Shown here: positions 1-8,357 of the stretch, in pieces
Layout: each line of letters begins with the position of its first letter
Numbering within the stretch: the stretch's first letter is position 1
Assembly (NCBI GenBank): GCA_964007875.1
Contig: CAXGAH010000014.1
Coordinates: forward strand, 1 to 64,000
Direction of reading: 5' to 3'
Source of the DNA: UBA1275 sp002323515
Lineage (GTDB): Bacteria > Bacteroidota > Rhodothermia > Balneolales > Balneolaceae
Length of the DNA stretch: 64,000 bases
The notes under the pieces: model-generated
Told to the model about the DNA's origin: nothing
Seen by the model: the letters and a program-made list of their open reading frames with translations, nothing else
Databases searched by the model: none
Made by a program: the position numbers and the translations under genes

Positions 1-240
1 ACTTAGTCATGAACTTAGCTTTGGCCATAGTTGTGCACTTAGTTTAGGGTATAATTACCAGCTTAATTCAGTAAATATTCATTTCATATCAAACGAAGGT
101 ACATCTTCTATGATGATATAACCAGTCTTGCATTATTTTCATTGCAGCAACAGACTAGGGAAAGAACCTTGTGCAATAAATTAGAATTAATGCATTAGCT
201 TAGCTACTTTTAATGTAGTAAAACCAAATGATAGGCCTAT

Positions 241-1575
241 ATGGATTACCAAATAGCGGAATTGATAAGAAAAAAAAGAGATAATAATATATTGTCAGAC
301 ATAGAGATAAAATTTTTAGTTCATGAATATGCTAAGGGGTATGTACCAGATTATCAGATGAGTGCTTTTTTGATGGCAGCTTTTTTAAATGGTCTCAATG
401 ATCAAGAATCCTCTTCACTTACTCATGCTATGTTGAGTTCGGGGAGTATATTGGATTTGACTCATATACCTGGCATAAAAGTGGATAAGCATTCTACGGG
501 GGGTGTAGGGGATAAATTATCCCTTATTCTTGCTCCAATTGTAGCTAGCTTAGGAGTTCCTGTTCCGATGGTATCAGGAAGAGGCTTAGGGCATACTGGT
601 GGCACCTTGGATAAACTCGAATCCATACCTGGTTTTAGGGTGGATGTCACACTGAAAAGGTATGTCGAATTGGTAGAAAAGCATGGCCTAGTACTTGCGG
701 GTCAAAACGATGAAATGGCTCCTGCCGATAAGAAGATGTATGCTCTACGTGATGTTACAGCCACCGTCGAATCTATCCCATTGATTGCCGGTAGTATCAT
801 GAGTAAAAAATTAGCAGAGGGAATTGATGCGTTGGTATTGGATGTGAAATATGGCTCAGGGGCATTTATGAAAACCCAAGCTCACGCTATTGAACTCGCG
901 CAAACACTGGTTGATATAGGGGAGAGCTTCAATAAGCCTACCATTGCTTTTATCTCAAATATGGAGACTCCCACTGGGTTAGCTATTGGAAATTGGTTAG
1001 AAGTACTAGAATCTATTGATGTTCTACAGGGAAATGGGCCTTCAGATACCCAGAATCAAAGTACACTTCTATCAGGGGCTATGCTTTACCTAGCGGGTAC
1101 CGTACCAACGATTGAGGCGGGTATTGTTGAAGCAAAAAAGGCCATGTCATCTGGAAAAGCCTTTCAAAAATTCAAGGATATAGTAGAAGCACAGGGTGGT
1201 GATTTGAGCTATATAGACAGGCCAGATTCAAGGGGTACAGCCAAACATTGTTATCCAATATTGAATAGCACTCAAGGATATATCACCCGTTTAGATGCCT
1301 ATCAACTAGGTACCTTAAGTGTGAGATTGGGTGCAGGTAGGCAGCAAAAGGAACATGATGTGGACCCATTAGCAGGCATTATACTCGAAAAAAAACTTGG
1401 AGATTATGTTCAAAAGGGTGAAACTTTGATGACCCTTCATACGAATAAAGACCTTGATGTAGATGAACTTGAACGCTGGGCGTTTTCTTCCATAGAATGG
1501 GGACTTACTCAGCCAAAACCGCAGCCATTAGTTTCTCACATAGTAGATAAAAACGGCCCAAAAGCGTATTCTTAA
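241..1575 (+). CDS. deoA: Pyrimidine-nucleoside (thymidine) phosphorylase
   Basis: Cleaves thymidine or uridine with phosphate to the free base and (deoxy)ribose-1-phosphate in the cytosol. The 444-residue length is normal for the family. The phosphate-binding segment KHSTGGVGDK lies at residues 83-92 and the family signature SGRGLGHTGGTLDKLE at 112-127. The alpha/beta domain carries the conserved TPADKK-like APADKKMYALRDVT segment near 160-175. It looks closer to the Firmicutes Pdp type, which accepts both uridine and thymidine, than to E. coli DeoA, but the substrate cannot be fixed from sequence. Its product sugar phosphate would feed DeoB, encoded far away at 37.7 kb. About 80 bp separates it from pspA, so it may not share that transcript. 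Confidence 0.93.
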   Translation: MDYQIAELIRKKRDNNILSDIEIKFLVHEYAKGYVPDYQMSAFLMAAFLNGLNDQESSSLTHAMLSSGSILDLTHIPGIKVDKHSTGGVGDKLSLILAPIVASLGVPVPMVSGRGLGHTGGTLDKLESIPGFRVDVTLKRYVELVEKHGLVLAGQNDEMAPADKKMYALRDVTATVESIPLIAGSIMSKKLAEGIDALVLDVKYGSGAFMKTQAHAIELAQTLVDIGESFNKPTIAFISNMETPTGLAIGNWLEVLESIDVLQGNGPSDTQNQSTLLSGAMLYLAGTVPTIEAGIVEAKKAMSSGKAFQKFKDIVEAQGGDLSYIDRPDSRGTAKHCYPILNSTQGYITRLDAYQLGTLSVRLGAGRQQKEHDVDPLAGIILEKKLGDYVQKGETLMTLHTNKDLDVDELERWAFSSIEWGLTQPKPQPLVSHIVDKNGPKAYS

Positions 1576-1654
1576 AAGAGTTTATCCGTTTTTTTAAATA
1601 CATTGTAGTAATAGGAAATCAGTCAAATTAATCAATCAAATAATCCAATAAGTT

Positions 1655-2473
1655 ATGTTTCAACGTTTTATTCGTGCCATTAAATCTTTGTTTGGGGGCG
1701 TAGTGAGCTCTATGGAAAATCCAAAATTGATTTTGGAACAAAATATCCGAGAACTTAATGATCAAATCCCTCAAATGAATGAGAATATTGCTACGGTCAA
1801 AGCAAATTTAATTATGCTAAAAAAGGAGGCTAGTAGAGGGGAGGCAAGAGTTCAGGATCTCACTAGAAAAATTAAATCGGCCATTCAAGCAAATCGGGAC
1901 GATATAGCAGAAGGGTATGCGTTGCAATTAGAAAAAGCTAAAGAGGGTTTGATTTCAACCAAAAATCAACTTGAATTTGCAGAGAATGCCTATGAAAAGG
2001 CACTAAAGGTGAAAGAGGTGTTCATGAGGGAAAAAGACCGTAAAATACAGGAAGCCAAAGAAGCTCTGAGAGCAAGTGAGCGTTCCGAATGGCAGGCGAA
2101 AATTGCCGATACCCTAGAGCAATTTGAGGTGGTTGGAATAGATCAGACGCATGACGAAATGATTAATCGCCTCAACGAAGAATCTGCTAGAAATGAAGCC
2201 AGAATGGAAATTGCATTGGATAGCTTAGATACCCAAACCATGGAAATTGAAGCTAATGCAGAAAAATTACGAGCTCATGAGTTAGTAGAACAGCTTAAAC
2301 TGGAAATGAATCCTGAAAGTGCAGTACCACAGCAGCAATTAGCTGACAACGAAGCTGAACAAGATGCATTAACCCGTGAGGGGAGTGTAGATATAGAGTC
2401 TTCGGAGGAAGAAAGTAGCAACCCAAGTCAGGAAAATACGTCTATGAAGAAATCAATTGGTTCAAAAAACTAG
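1655..2473 (+). CDS. pspA: PspA/IM30 family membrane-stress protein
   Basis: ESCRT-III-like peripheral membrane protein that binds and stabilises stressed inner membrane. The N-terminal amphipathic helix (MFQRFIRAIKSLFGG) is followed by long charged coiled coil to about residue 220, with the family-typical MENPKLILEQNIREL segment at about 20-35. At 272 residues it is longer than the usual ~220. The extra ~50 residues are acidic and Ser/Gln-rich and probably disordered. Two unrecognised genes follow at 5 and 10 bp, suggesting one operon. I see no sigma-54 element upstream, unlike the E. coli psp operon, and no pspF, pspB or pspC homologue nearby. Confidence 0.9.
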   Translation: MFQRFIRAIKSLFGGVVSSMENPKLILEQNIRELNDQIPQMNENIATVKANLIMLKKEASRGEARVQDLTRKIKSAIQANRDDIAEGYALQLEKAKEGLISTKNQLEFAENAYEKALKVKEVFMREKDRKIQEAKEALRASERSEWQAKIADTLEQFEVVGIDQTHDEMINRLNEESARNEARMEIALDSLDTQTMEIEANAEKLRAHELVEQLKLEMNPESAVPQQQLADNEAEQDALTREGSVDIESSEEESSNPSQENTSMKKSIGSKN

Positions 2474-2478
2474 TCTAT

Positions 2479-2895
2479 TTGTCAAAGGAAACGAAATATA
2501 CTGAGTTTGAAGCACTTAAAAACGTTTGGAAACAGCATTATGCAGAAGTCAAAGCGCTGAAGAAAGAGCATAAAGCTGCGTTTCGAAGTGCAACGGTACA
2601 ACGTGCCTTACACGGGGTAGAAGCATCTTTGTCACGTTTAGGGTTGACATTCAACGAGTTTGATTCGTTGGGACAAACCGAATTTTCCAAATCGCATGAG
2701 CACACTGGAAATGTTGATAAAACTGATATTGATTCGGGGCTTGAAAAAGCTAGTATGGCTAAAGAGGCTAGTAAAACCCAACAAATAAAGGCGAAAGAGA
2801 ACTTAGAAATAATCAAAAACGAAATGGGTTTAATCAACGACGAAATAAACAAAAGAGCGAGAGCTAGTAAAACAAGTAAAACTATAGGTAGGTAG
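2479..2895 (+). CDS. Unrecognised small charged helical protein, PspA-operon partner
   Basis: I do not recognise this 138-residue protein. It is Lys/Glu-rich, without cysteine, signal peptide or membrane segment. It appears mostly helical, with two likely coiled segments (about 1-60 and 90-130) around a Ser/Asp-rich middle. The start is a TTG five bases after the pspA stop. The only later in-frame methionine candidates fall near residue 94, so the TTG is the best start. Its position between pspA and a membrane-anchored coiled-coil protein suggests a cytosolic adaptor in the same membrane-maintenance system, which is inference from context only. Confidence 0.7.
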   Translation: MSKETKYTEFEALKNVWKQHYAEVKALKKEHKAAFRSATVQRALHGVEASLSRLGLTFNEFDSLGQTEFSKSHEHTGNVDKTDIDSGLEKASMAKEASKTQQIKAKENLEIIKNEMGLINDEINKRARASKTSKTIGR

Positions 2896-2905
2896 TAGAG
2901 AAACA

Positions 2906-3904
2906 ATGAATACTGAACGCTCTATGAATTATGCTCGAGAAGTATTTAAGCACCCTATCAATGTTGCAGCACTTATTATAGGAGGGGTTGGTTCATTGGC
3001 CTTAACATCCTATGTGCCAGACCTAGGAATAGCCCTTTTATCAGGGCTCATGGGGGCTGAGCTCATGTATCTGGGAATTGCCACTAAATTACCGGAGGTT
3101 CGAAAACGTATTGAACTCAAAAAAATGCAAGAGCGTTACCATACCAATAACGACAAAGCTATTTTCCAATCGTTGGATCAAGCCTCTCAAAAGCGGTTTA
3201 TGGTATCGAAACACCTCACTAAGCTCATAACTGAAAATTTTGACAAACTACCCTATAGTTCACAGGGTTTGCTTAGAGCTATTTCTGAAAAATTAGATAG
3301 TTTATTAACCAATCATCTAAACCTTTTAGATCTTATCAGACGATATAATATCTATTTGAATGTTCAAGTAGAGAAGCAAGTCGAGACAGAATTGGTTCAA
3401 TTAATCAATCACATTAAAACGCTTGAATCTGGAAAACTTAAAGATTCGAAAACTAGGCGAGTGACTATTTTGCAGAAGCGGTTGCAAAAATTTACTGTGG
3501 CTCAAGACAAATATGCTATGTGTGAGACCCACCTAGAAACTATAGAAGATGCCATTCGATACATATACGAGCAATCAATGACTATGAATAAGCCGGAGGA
3601 AATTGGATTTCAGTTGGATAATTTATTGACTGATGTGGATGAAACAGCTGAATTACTGGATACGATGGATTTAGATACACATGAAAGTCAAGCACAGGAA
3701 TATTACTCTGAAGCACAACTGGATGAGTTACTCATGCAAATTGAGGCAAAAAAAGCAAGCTCAAATGAATCTGGGGTATTTAATGAAGCTTCCTTTAGCA
3801 CCGCTGATTCAAATCAAGCTTCTTTGAATGAAAATCTCAGAACAGCTGAATCAATAGAATCAACCAGTTCAAATAGCTCATCCAAGAAGCCAATGAGGCA
3901 ATAA
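2906..3904 (+). CDS. Membrane-anchored helical protein, PspA-operon partner (unknown)
   Basis: No family recognised. Residues ~16-60 form two closely spaced hydrophobic segments (INVAALIIGGVGSLAL and LGIALLSGLMGAELMYL), which would make a membrane hairpin. About 200 residues of charged, probably helical sequence follow, then a Ser/Asn/Glu-rich low-complexity tail from ~250. There is no signal peptide, so both ends are probably cytosolic. It lies 10 bp after the 138-residue partner and 2 bp before a crotonase gene, in one gene string beginning with pspA. A role as a membrane docking partner for PspA is plausible, replacing the PspB/PspC function seen in proteobacteria. That is inference; nothing catalytic is visible. 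Confidence 0.75.
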   Translation: MNTERSMNYAREVFKHPINVAALIIGGVGSLALTSYVPDLGIALLSGLMGAELMYLGIATKLPEVRKRIELKKMQERYHTNNDKAIFQSLDQASQKRFMVSKHLTKLITENFDKLPYSSQGLLRAISEKLDSLLTNHLNLLDLIRRYNIYLNVQVEKQVETELVQLINHIKTLESGKLKDSKTRRVTILQKRLQKFTVAQDKYAMCETHLETIEDAIRYIYEQSMTMNKPEEIGFQLDNLLTDVDETAELLDTMDLDTHESQAQEYYSEAQLDELLMQIEAKKASSNESGVFNEASFSTADSNQASLNENLRTAESIESTSSNSSSKKPMRQ

Positions 3905-3906
3905 CC

Positions 3907-4716
3907 ATGCGAAAATCATTTGAGCACCTTATTTGGGAGGTAGAGGGGCAAGTGGCTGTGCTAACTATAAACCGGCCAGAAGTATTGAATGCGCTAAATG
4001 CTGAGGTGCTTGAGGAACTGGATGAATGGTCCACTCAAATCCACCTGAAATTAGAGCAGTCAACTAACCAAATACGCTGTATTATCTTACAAGGAGCAGG
4101 GTCCAAGGCCTTTGTAGCAGGTGCGGATATCAGAGAATTTAAAGGGAAAACCAAAGTTGAGGCGCAGGCTATATCGACCACAGGTCAACGTATCTTTGGA
4201 CAGATAGAACAGCTTCCTGTACCGACCGTAGCGCTCGTAGAAGGATACGCCCTAGGTGGTGGTGCGGAATTGGCCATTGCATGTGACTTTAGGCTAGCGG
4301 CTCCAAACGTCATCATTGGGTTTCCAGAGGTCAAGTTGGGATTAATCCCTGGCTTTGGAGGAACCGTTAGGCTACCACGTCTAATCGGATATGCCAAAGC
4401 AATGGAGTGGATGACTACAGCCAAAACAGTTACAGCAAAGCAAGGGGTAGATGTAGGGATATTTAATGCTATATTAGAGCAAGAAAACGAGAATATGTTG
4501 GATCAGGCAAAAAAATGGATTAACCCATTGTGTTCGATGGCACCTTTAGCTATAAAAAGTGTTATTTTTGCTATGAAATCACAACATAATACGTATTCAA
4601 CACAATTTTTTGAGAAAGAAGCGAATCTTTTCGGTGCGCTTTTCGAAACACATGATTTCGAAGAAGGAGTTAATGCCTTCCTAGAAAAAAGAGATCCTGG
4701 GTTTCAAAATAAATGA
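3907..4716 (+). CDS. Enoyl-CoA hydratase/isomerase (crotonase) family protein
   Basis: Crotonase-fold enzyme, most like short-chain enoyl-CoA hydratases of fatty-acid beta-oxidation. The 269 residues include the CoA/oxyanion segment AGADI at 71-75 and the second oxyanion loop ALGGGAELA at 115-123. Both hydratase glutamates are present with the classical 20-residue spacing, Glu121 (in GGAELA) and Glu141 (in FPEVKLG), so true hydratase activity is expected. The start ATG is 2 bp after the preceding stop, suggesting co-transcription with the PspA cluster, although the functional link is unclear. The substrate cannot be assigned. It is distinct from the MenB-type crotonase at 60 kb. Confidence 0.88.
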   Translation: MRKSFEHLIWEVEGQVAVLTINRPEVLNALNAEVLEELDEWSTQIHLKLEQSTNQIRCIILQGAGSKAFVAGADIREFKGKTKVEAQAISTTGQRIFGQIEQLPVPTVALVEGYALGGGAELAIACDFRLAAPNVIIGFPEVKLGLIPGFGGTVRLPRLIGYAKAMEWMTTAKTVTAKQGVDVGIFNAILEQENENMLDQAKKWINPLCSMAPLAIKSVIFAMKSQHNTYSTQFFEKEANLFGALFETHDFEEGVNAFLEKRDPGFQNK

Positions 4717-4782
4717 GAACCAATAATTAATTAATGAACGACGAACCTCCATCGAGTAGATTACATATAAACTACACATCTA

Positions 4783-4788
4783 AGGAGG
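4783..4788 (+). promoter_or_regulatory. Strong Shine-Dalgarno site of the CorC-family gene
   Basis: A perfect AGGAGG lies 7 nt before the ATG at 4796. Most genes in the window lack such a site, so this one fixes the start and suggests efficient initiation. Confidence 0.75.
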
Positions 4789-4795
4789 CCACAAA

Positions 4796-6079
4796 ATGAA
4801 TGAGTGGCTTCTAATTCTCGGAACTTTGGTATTAAGCGGTTTTTTTTCGGGTTCTGAAATCGCATTTGTTTCCGCTAACAAGCTTAAGCTAGAAGTAGCA
4901 TCGCGCCGAACAAATTTGGTGGCGAAGGCCATAGACTTTTTCAAAAGTAGGCCGGAAAGTTTTCTAACCACTACATTGGTGGGTAATAACATTGTCAATG
5001 TAGTTTATGCTACTTTGATGGCTATATTCTTTGCAGACCCAATTACTCAGATATATATCGATTATGTAGGGGAAGTTCCAAGCGAACTCATGGTGTTGAG
5101 TTTGCAGACCATACTGGCCTCTGTATTTATCATGATTTTTGGTGAAATCTTGCCTAAAGCTATTTTTAGAGCACAAGCAGATTCACTCATCCATTTTATC
5201 GCACTACCACTTCGAGTCTTACACTTTGTGTTGCGACCACTGATCATTATTGCCGATGGAGCTTCACGGCAAATCATCTCGTTAATTTCCAATGAATCAG
5301 AGGATACTTCCTCTATTTATCGTCGACAAGATGTTGAGCGGATTGTTCAGGAGCTTCGAGATAGTGGAGGTAATGGGGACTTGGATCAGGATGACTCGGA
5401 GATATTGCAAAATGTGCTCGAGTTGTCAAATAAACGAGTAAAAGAAAGTATGGTGCCTAGAATCGAAATCGAAGCGGTAGAAAAAGGGACATCAATAGAG
5501 GAGGTCAGCCAGCTATTCATTAGTTCGGGGCATTCAAAGTTACCCGTTTACAAAGAATCAATTGATGATGTAATAGGGGTTGTGTATGCCTATGATTTAT
5601 TTAATAACCCAAAAACCATACAAGAAATTCTGCGACCAATTAAATTGGTACCTTATACCAAGAAGTCAAAAGATCTATTGGCAGAATTTAGACAGGCAAA
5701 TTTATCGGTAGCTATAGTACTGGATGAATACGGTGGAACGGCTGGTATGGTAACTATAGAGGATGTATTAGAAGAACTAGTGGGTGATATTCAGGACGAA
5801 CATGACGTGGAAGATGAGATTATGAAACGCATTGCTGACCATACGTACATCATTAGTGGGAATGTGGAGATAGAAGAACTCAATCAAAAATTTGAGGAAA
5901 TAAATGTTCCTGAAGAACCCAATGAATATGACACTCTAGCAGGATTTATTATCAATCATTTAGGTCGAATTCCTAGAGTAAACGAAGAATGTGTTATTGA
6001 GGAATTTCGATTTATTATCAGTAAAGCGACACAAAGTCGAATTGAAACCGTAAAAATGGTTGTTTTTGATCGCGATTGA
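4796..6079 (+). CDS. CNNM/CorC (HlyC) family membrane protein
   Basis: Predicted inner-membrane divalent-cation (probably Mg2+ or Co2+) transporter of the DUF21-CBS-CorC_HlyC architecture. An N-terminal DUF21 domain (about 1-180) has the GSEIAFVSANKLKLE start typical of the family and three to four hydrophobic segments. Two CBS domains follow (~205-330), with the conserved GGTAGMVTIEDVLEELVGD stretch at about 315-333, then a C-terminal CorC_HlyC domain (~345-425). The 427-residue length is usual. The ATG has a strong ribosome site. The stop touches the start region of the following AAA+ gene, so the two are likely translated from one message. The ion specificity is not readable from sequence. 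Confidence 0.9.
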   Translation: MNEWLLILGTLVLSGFFSGSEIAFVSANKLKLEVASRRTNLVAKAIDFFKSRPESFLTTTLVGNNIVNVVYATLMAIFFADPITQIYIDYVGEVPSELMVLSLQTILASVFIMIFGEILPKAIFRAQADSLIHFIALPLRVLHFVLRPLIIIADGASRQIISLISNESEDTSSIYRRQDVERIVQELRDSGGNGDLDQDDSEILQNVLELSNKRVKESMVPRIEIEAVEKGTSIEEVSQLFISSGHSKLPVYKESIDDVIGVVYAYDLFNNPKTIQEILRPIKLVPYTKKSKDLLAEFRQANLSVAIVLDEYGGTAGMVTIEDVLEELVGDIQDEHDVEDEIMKRIADHTYIISGNVEIEELNQKFEEINVPEEPNEYDTLAGFIINHLGRIPRVNEECVIEEFRFIISKATQSRIETVKMVVFDRD

Positions 6080-6132
6080 TTTTAGGTCGTGATGATGTTA
6101 GCTCTGTTTCTATTAATAACCATATACAGCCC

Positions 6133-7848
6133 ATGATTACACACTATCCAATTTGGTCACAAGAATGTGCGAAAAAGTATTTAAGTAGAACGTTAAATAC
6201 CTTCCTCATTCATGGTAATGTGCATGACTTGGTCAGTATTGGTTCTGAAGAATCGGCGCCTCAATTTTTGAGGTTGCATGAATTCTTAGCCGATGAGTTT
6301 TTTGGTGCACGAGATATCGTTCTTTTTTATAACCGCGCTTCTGGCGTTTATTTTAGAGATAAAGCATCCCGAGAAGATTTTGAGCAAGCATTACAAGCAC
6401 GAGATTCACTTTTAGGCACGAACTATGCTACGTCGTTACCCAAAGATCCAGTTCGAATTTTTTCCATACTTGAGTCTTATTTTAGGTTACGATTGGGTCA
6501 AAATAAAAGTATAGCGCTTATTACTGAGCATGCAGAAACAATTGTTCCTATGAATGATGCGGGATCTACGGGTGTAGAGGATAGGAATGCCTTAGTATAC
6601 ATAACTCGTTGGGCTCAAGACCCTGTTCTTTTAGGAGGTGATTTTACTCATATAATTCTTACAGAGAACCTAAATGATCTAAATCACACATTAATTCAGC
6701 ATCCCTATACTTCTGAAATTTCCATACCACATCCGGACGCATCTGCAAGGCGCAGGTATTTGGAATCAGAAATACCAGAAGATGAGTACGCAAAGGTTTT
6801 TGAGCTGCATATTCATGTTCTGGCCCAACAAACAGCTGGATTGACAATACTTCAGCTGCAATCGCTTTATTTCAATGCAAAAGAAAATAAAGAGCCATTA
6901 AATCTTGATACGATTACTCAAACAAAAAAAGAACTTATCGAGGCCGAAGCCTATGGTTTGTTGGAATTTGTTGAATCTTCCTTTTCATTGAAAGATGTAG
7001 CAGGACATCGTCTAGTAAAGGAGCACTTACTATTAACTGCGAAAGCATTGAAAGAAGGTAATCCAGAAGTACTTCCCATGGGGTATTTGGTTTGTGGGCC
7101 TGTTGGTACTGGTAAGACTTTTTTAGTTCAGTGCTTCGCTAAGGACGTAGGTATTCCAATGGTAAAATTAAAAAACTTTCGAAGTCAATGGCAGGGTGTT
7201 ACAGAAGGGAACCTAGAAAAAATACTACACCTGCTTGAGGCTATGGCACCCGTAACGGTAATGATTGATGAAGCGGATGCTTACTTAGGAGATCGTTCAG
7301 CCTCAGGTGATAGTGGTGTATCTAGTAGGATATTCTCTCAAATTGCCAGTTTTATGAGTAACACTGAGCATCGGGGCCGAATTATTTGGTTTTTAATGAC
7401 AGCTCGTCCGGATTTAATGCCTATTGATTTGAAACGACAGGGTAGAGCAGAAGAACACCTTGCTTTATTTCCACCTCAGAATAGCGAGGAAAAAGATGAG
7501 CTTTTTAGGGCAATGGCGAAAAAAACTAAGATTAATTTAGAAGAAGAGGTGGTACCGGGGCTACTTATATCAGATTCGTACCATTTGTCGGGTGCCGACA
7601 TGGAAGCGGTATTGACAAGGGCTAAATTTGAAGCAGTTGCAGTTGGTAAAGAGTCGGTAGACCTAGCCATGCTTGAACAGGTCATTCAAAACTTTATTCC
7701 ACCAACCTATCCTGAGGAGGTAGAATTACAAACCTTATTGGCTGTATTAGAATGTACCTCTAAGAAATTATTGCCAGATGTTTACACGCAAATTGATCGG
7801 CAAGAGTTACTCTCGCGAATTGAAGAGCTACGCTTCAGGATAGCTTAA
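6133..7848 (+). CDS. AAA+ ATPase (SpoVK/COG0464-like), uncharacterised
   Basis: Classical AAA+ module in the C-terminal half: Walker A GPVGTGKT at residues 322-329, Walker B with Asp379-Glu380 (VMIDEADAYL), a sensor-1-like TARPD segment and a likely arginine finger in KRQGRAEE. About 290 residues precede it, without a recognised domain but containing the distinctive segment FLIHGNVHDLV. No protease, helicase or membrane segment is visible. I chose the ATG at 6133. A TTG at 6076 in the same frame would add 19 residues and overlap the CorC gene stop by 4 bp, which would imply coupling. Role unknown: it may remodel a membrane or protein partner, perhaps linked to the upstream transporter. Confidence 0.8.
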   Translation: MITHYPIWSQECAKKYLSRTLNTFLIHGNVHDLVSIGSEESAPQFLRLHEFLADEFFGARDIVLFYNRASGVYFRDKASREDFEQALQARDSLLGTNYATSLPKDPVRIFSILESYFRLRLGQNKSIALITEHAETIVPMNDAGSTGVEDRNALVYITRWAQDPVLLGGDFTHIILTENLNDLNHTLIQHPYTSEISIPHPDASARRRYLESEIPEDEYAKVFELHIHVLAQQTAGLTILQLQSLYFNAKENKEPLNLDTITQTKKELIEAEAYGLLEFVESSFSLKDVAGHRLVKEHLLLTAKALKEGNPEVLPMGYLVCGPVGTGKTFLVQCFAKDVGIPMVKLKNFRSQWQGVTEGNLEKILHLLEAMAPVTVMIDEADAYLGDRSASGDSGVSSRIFSQIASFMSNTEHRGRIIWFLMTARPDLMPIDLKRQGRAEEHLALFPPQNSEEKDELFRAMAKKTKINLEEEVVPGLLISDSYHLSGADMEAVLTRAKFEAVAVGKESVDLAMLEQVIQNFIPPTYPEEVELQTLLAVLECTSKKLLPDVYTQIDRQELLSRIEELRFRIA

Positions 7849-8259
7849 TTAGCCACCTGCGTTTACTTCTGTTTCAATAGTCGATTCTTTATTTAGAAAT
7901 AGGCTTATGATACCAGAAAAACTAAATGAGCCTAAGAAAACCATTCGGTCAATTAAAAAAGCCAAGGGTAAACGACCCGAAAAAAATGCGATGGCATCCA
8001 TCACTAGTATACTTCCAATTAAGTAGGAAAGTATGCGCACCCGATGAACTGGGGTTATAGACATACAGGCATATCCTAAGACTAGACCTGACACACCATA
8101 CGCTATGTACTCGGTATTCGTTGCACTGAGTATTTCTCTTAGGCCAATAGCTACTAAGAGGTTATTGAGTCCAATGGGTACTAAGTAAGCGCCAATAAAT
8201 CCTACAAAAAAGGAGAGGCCTCGGCGACTTTTGACCGGTGTTTTAAAAGTAGTACTCAT
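7849..8259 (-). CDS. Small multi-pass membrane protein, unknown function
   Basis: Hypothetical inner-membrane protein of 136 residues with four hydrophobic segments (starting around FVGFIGAYLVPIGLNNL, YGVSGLVLGYACM, ILSYLIGSILVMDAI and MVFLGSFSFSGIISLFL). No known motif was recognised. The ATG at 8259 (MSTTFKTPVKSRR) gives a short basic cytoplasmic N-terminus and is preferred over a TTG 39 bp upstream. Its stop abuts the stop of the AAA+ gene on the other strand. It lies downstream of azurin on the same strand but is separated from it by a good terminator, so it probably has its own promoter. Confidence 0.6.
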   Translation of the reverse strand: MSTTFKTPVKSRRGLSFFVGFIGAYLVPIGLNNLLVAIGLREILSATNTEYIAYGVSGLVLGYACMSITPVHRVRILSYLIGSILVMDAIAFFSGRLPLAFLIDRMVFLGSFSFSGIISLFLNKESTIETEVNAGG

Positions 8260-8299
8260 AGTTTTATTACTTTGGCGTATTAATATCTGACAACGCAAA

Positions 8300-8329
8300 T
8301 AAAAAAAGAGCCTAGGGGTACTAAGCTCT
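8300..8329 (-). terminator. Rho-independent terminator after azurin
   Basis: On the minus strand a 9-bp stem (8329-8321 with 8315-8307, one G-U pair) with a 5-nt loop is followed by a run of seven T and more T-rich sequence. It sits between the azurin stop and the start of the small membrane protein gene. Confidence 0.75.
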
Positions 8330-8357
8330 CTTAAATGTTAGCAATGTAATTAATGCC

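Noticed and set aside
22..37. TGGCC...GTGCA with GG-N10-GC spacing, a possible weak sigma-54 promoter upstream of deoA
   Set aside because: Several non-core mismatches, about 200 bp before the start codon, and AT-rich DNA yields such matches by chance.
1576..1654. Search for a sigma-54 promoter before pspA, as in the E. coli psp operon
   Set aside because: No GG-N10-GC element was found in the 79-bp gap.
6414..6429. AGGCACG-N4-ATGC match to a sigma-54 element on the plus strand
   Set aside because: Lies inside the AAA+ coding sequence with no downstream plus-strand gene start to serve.
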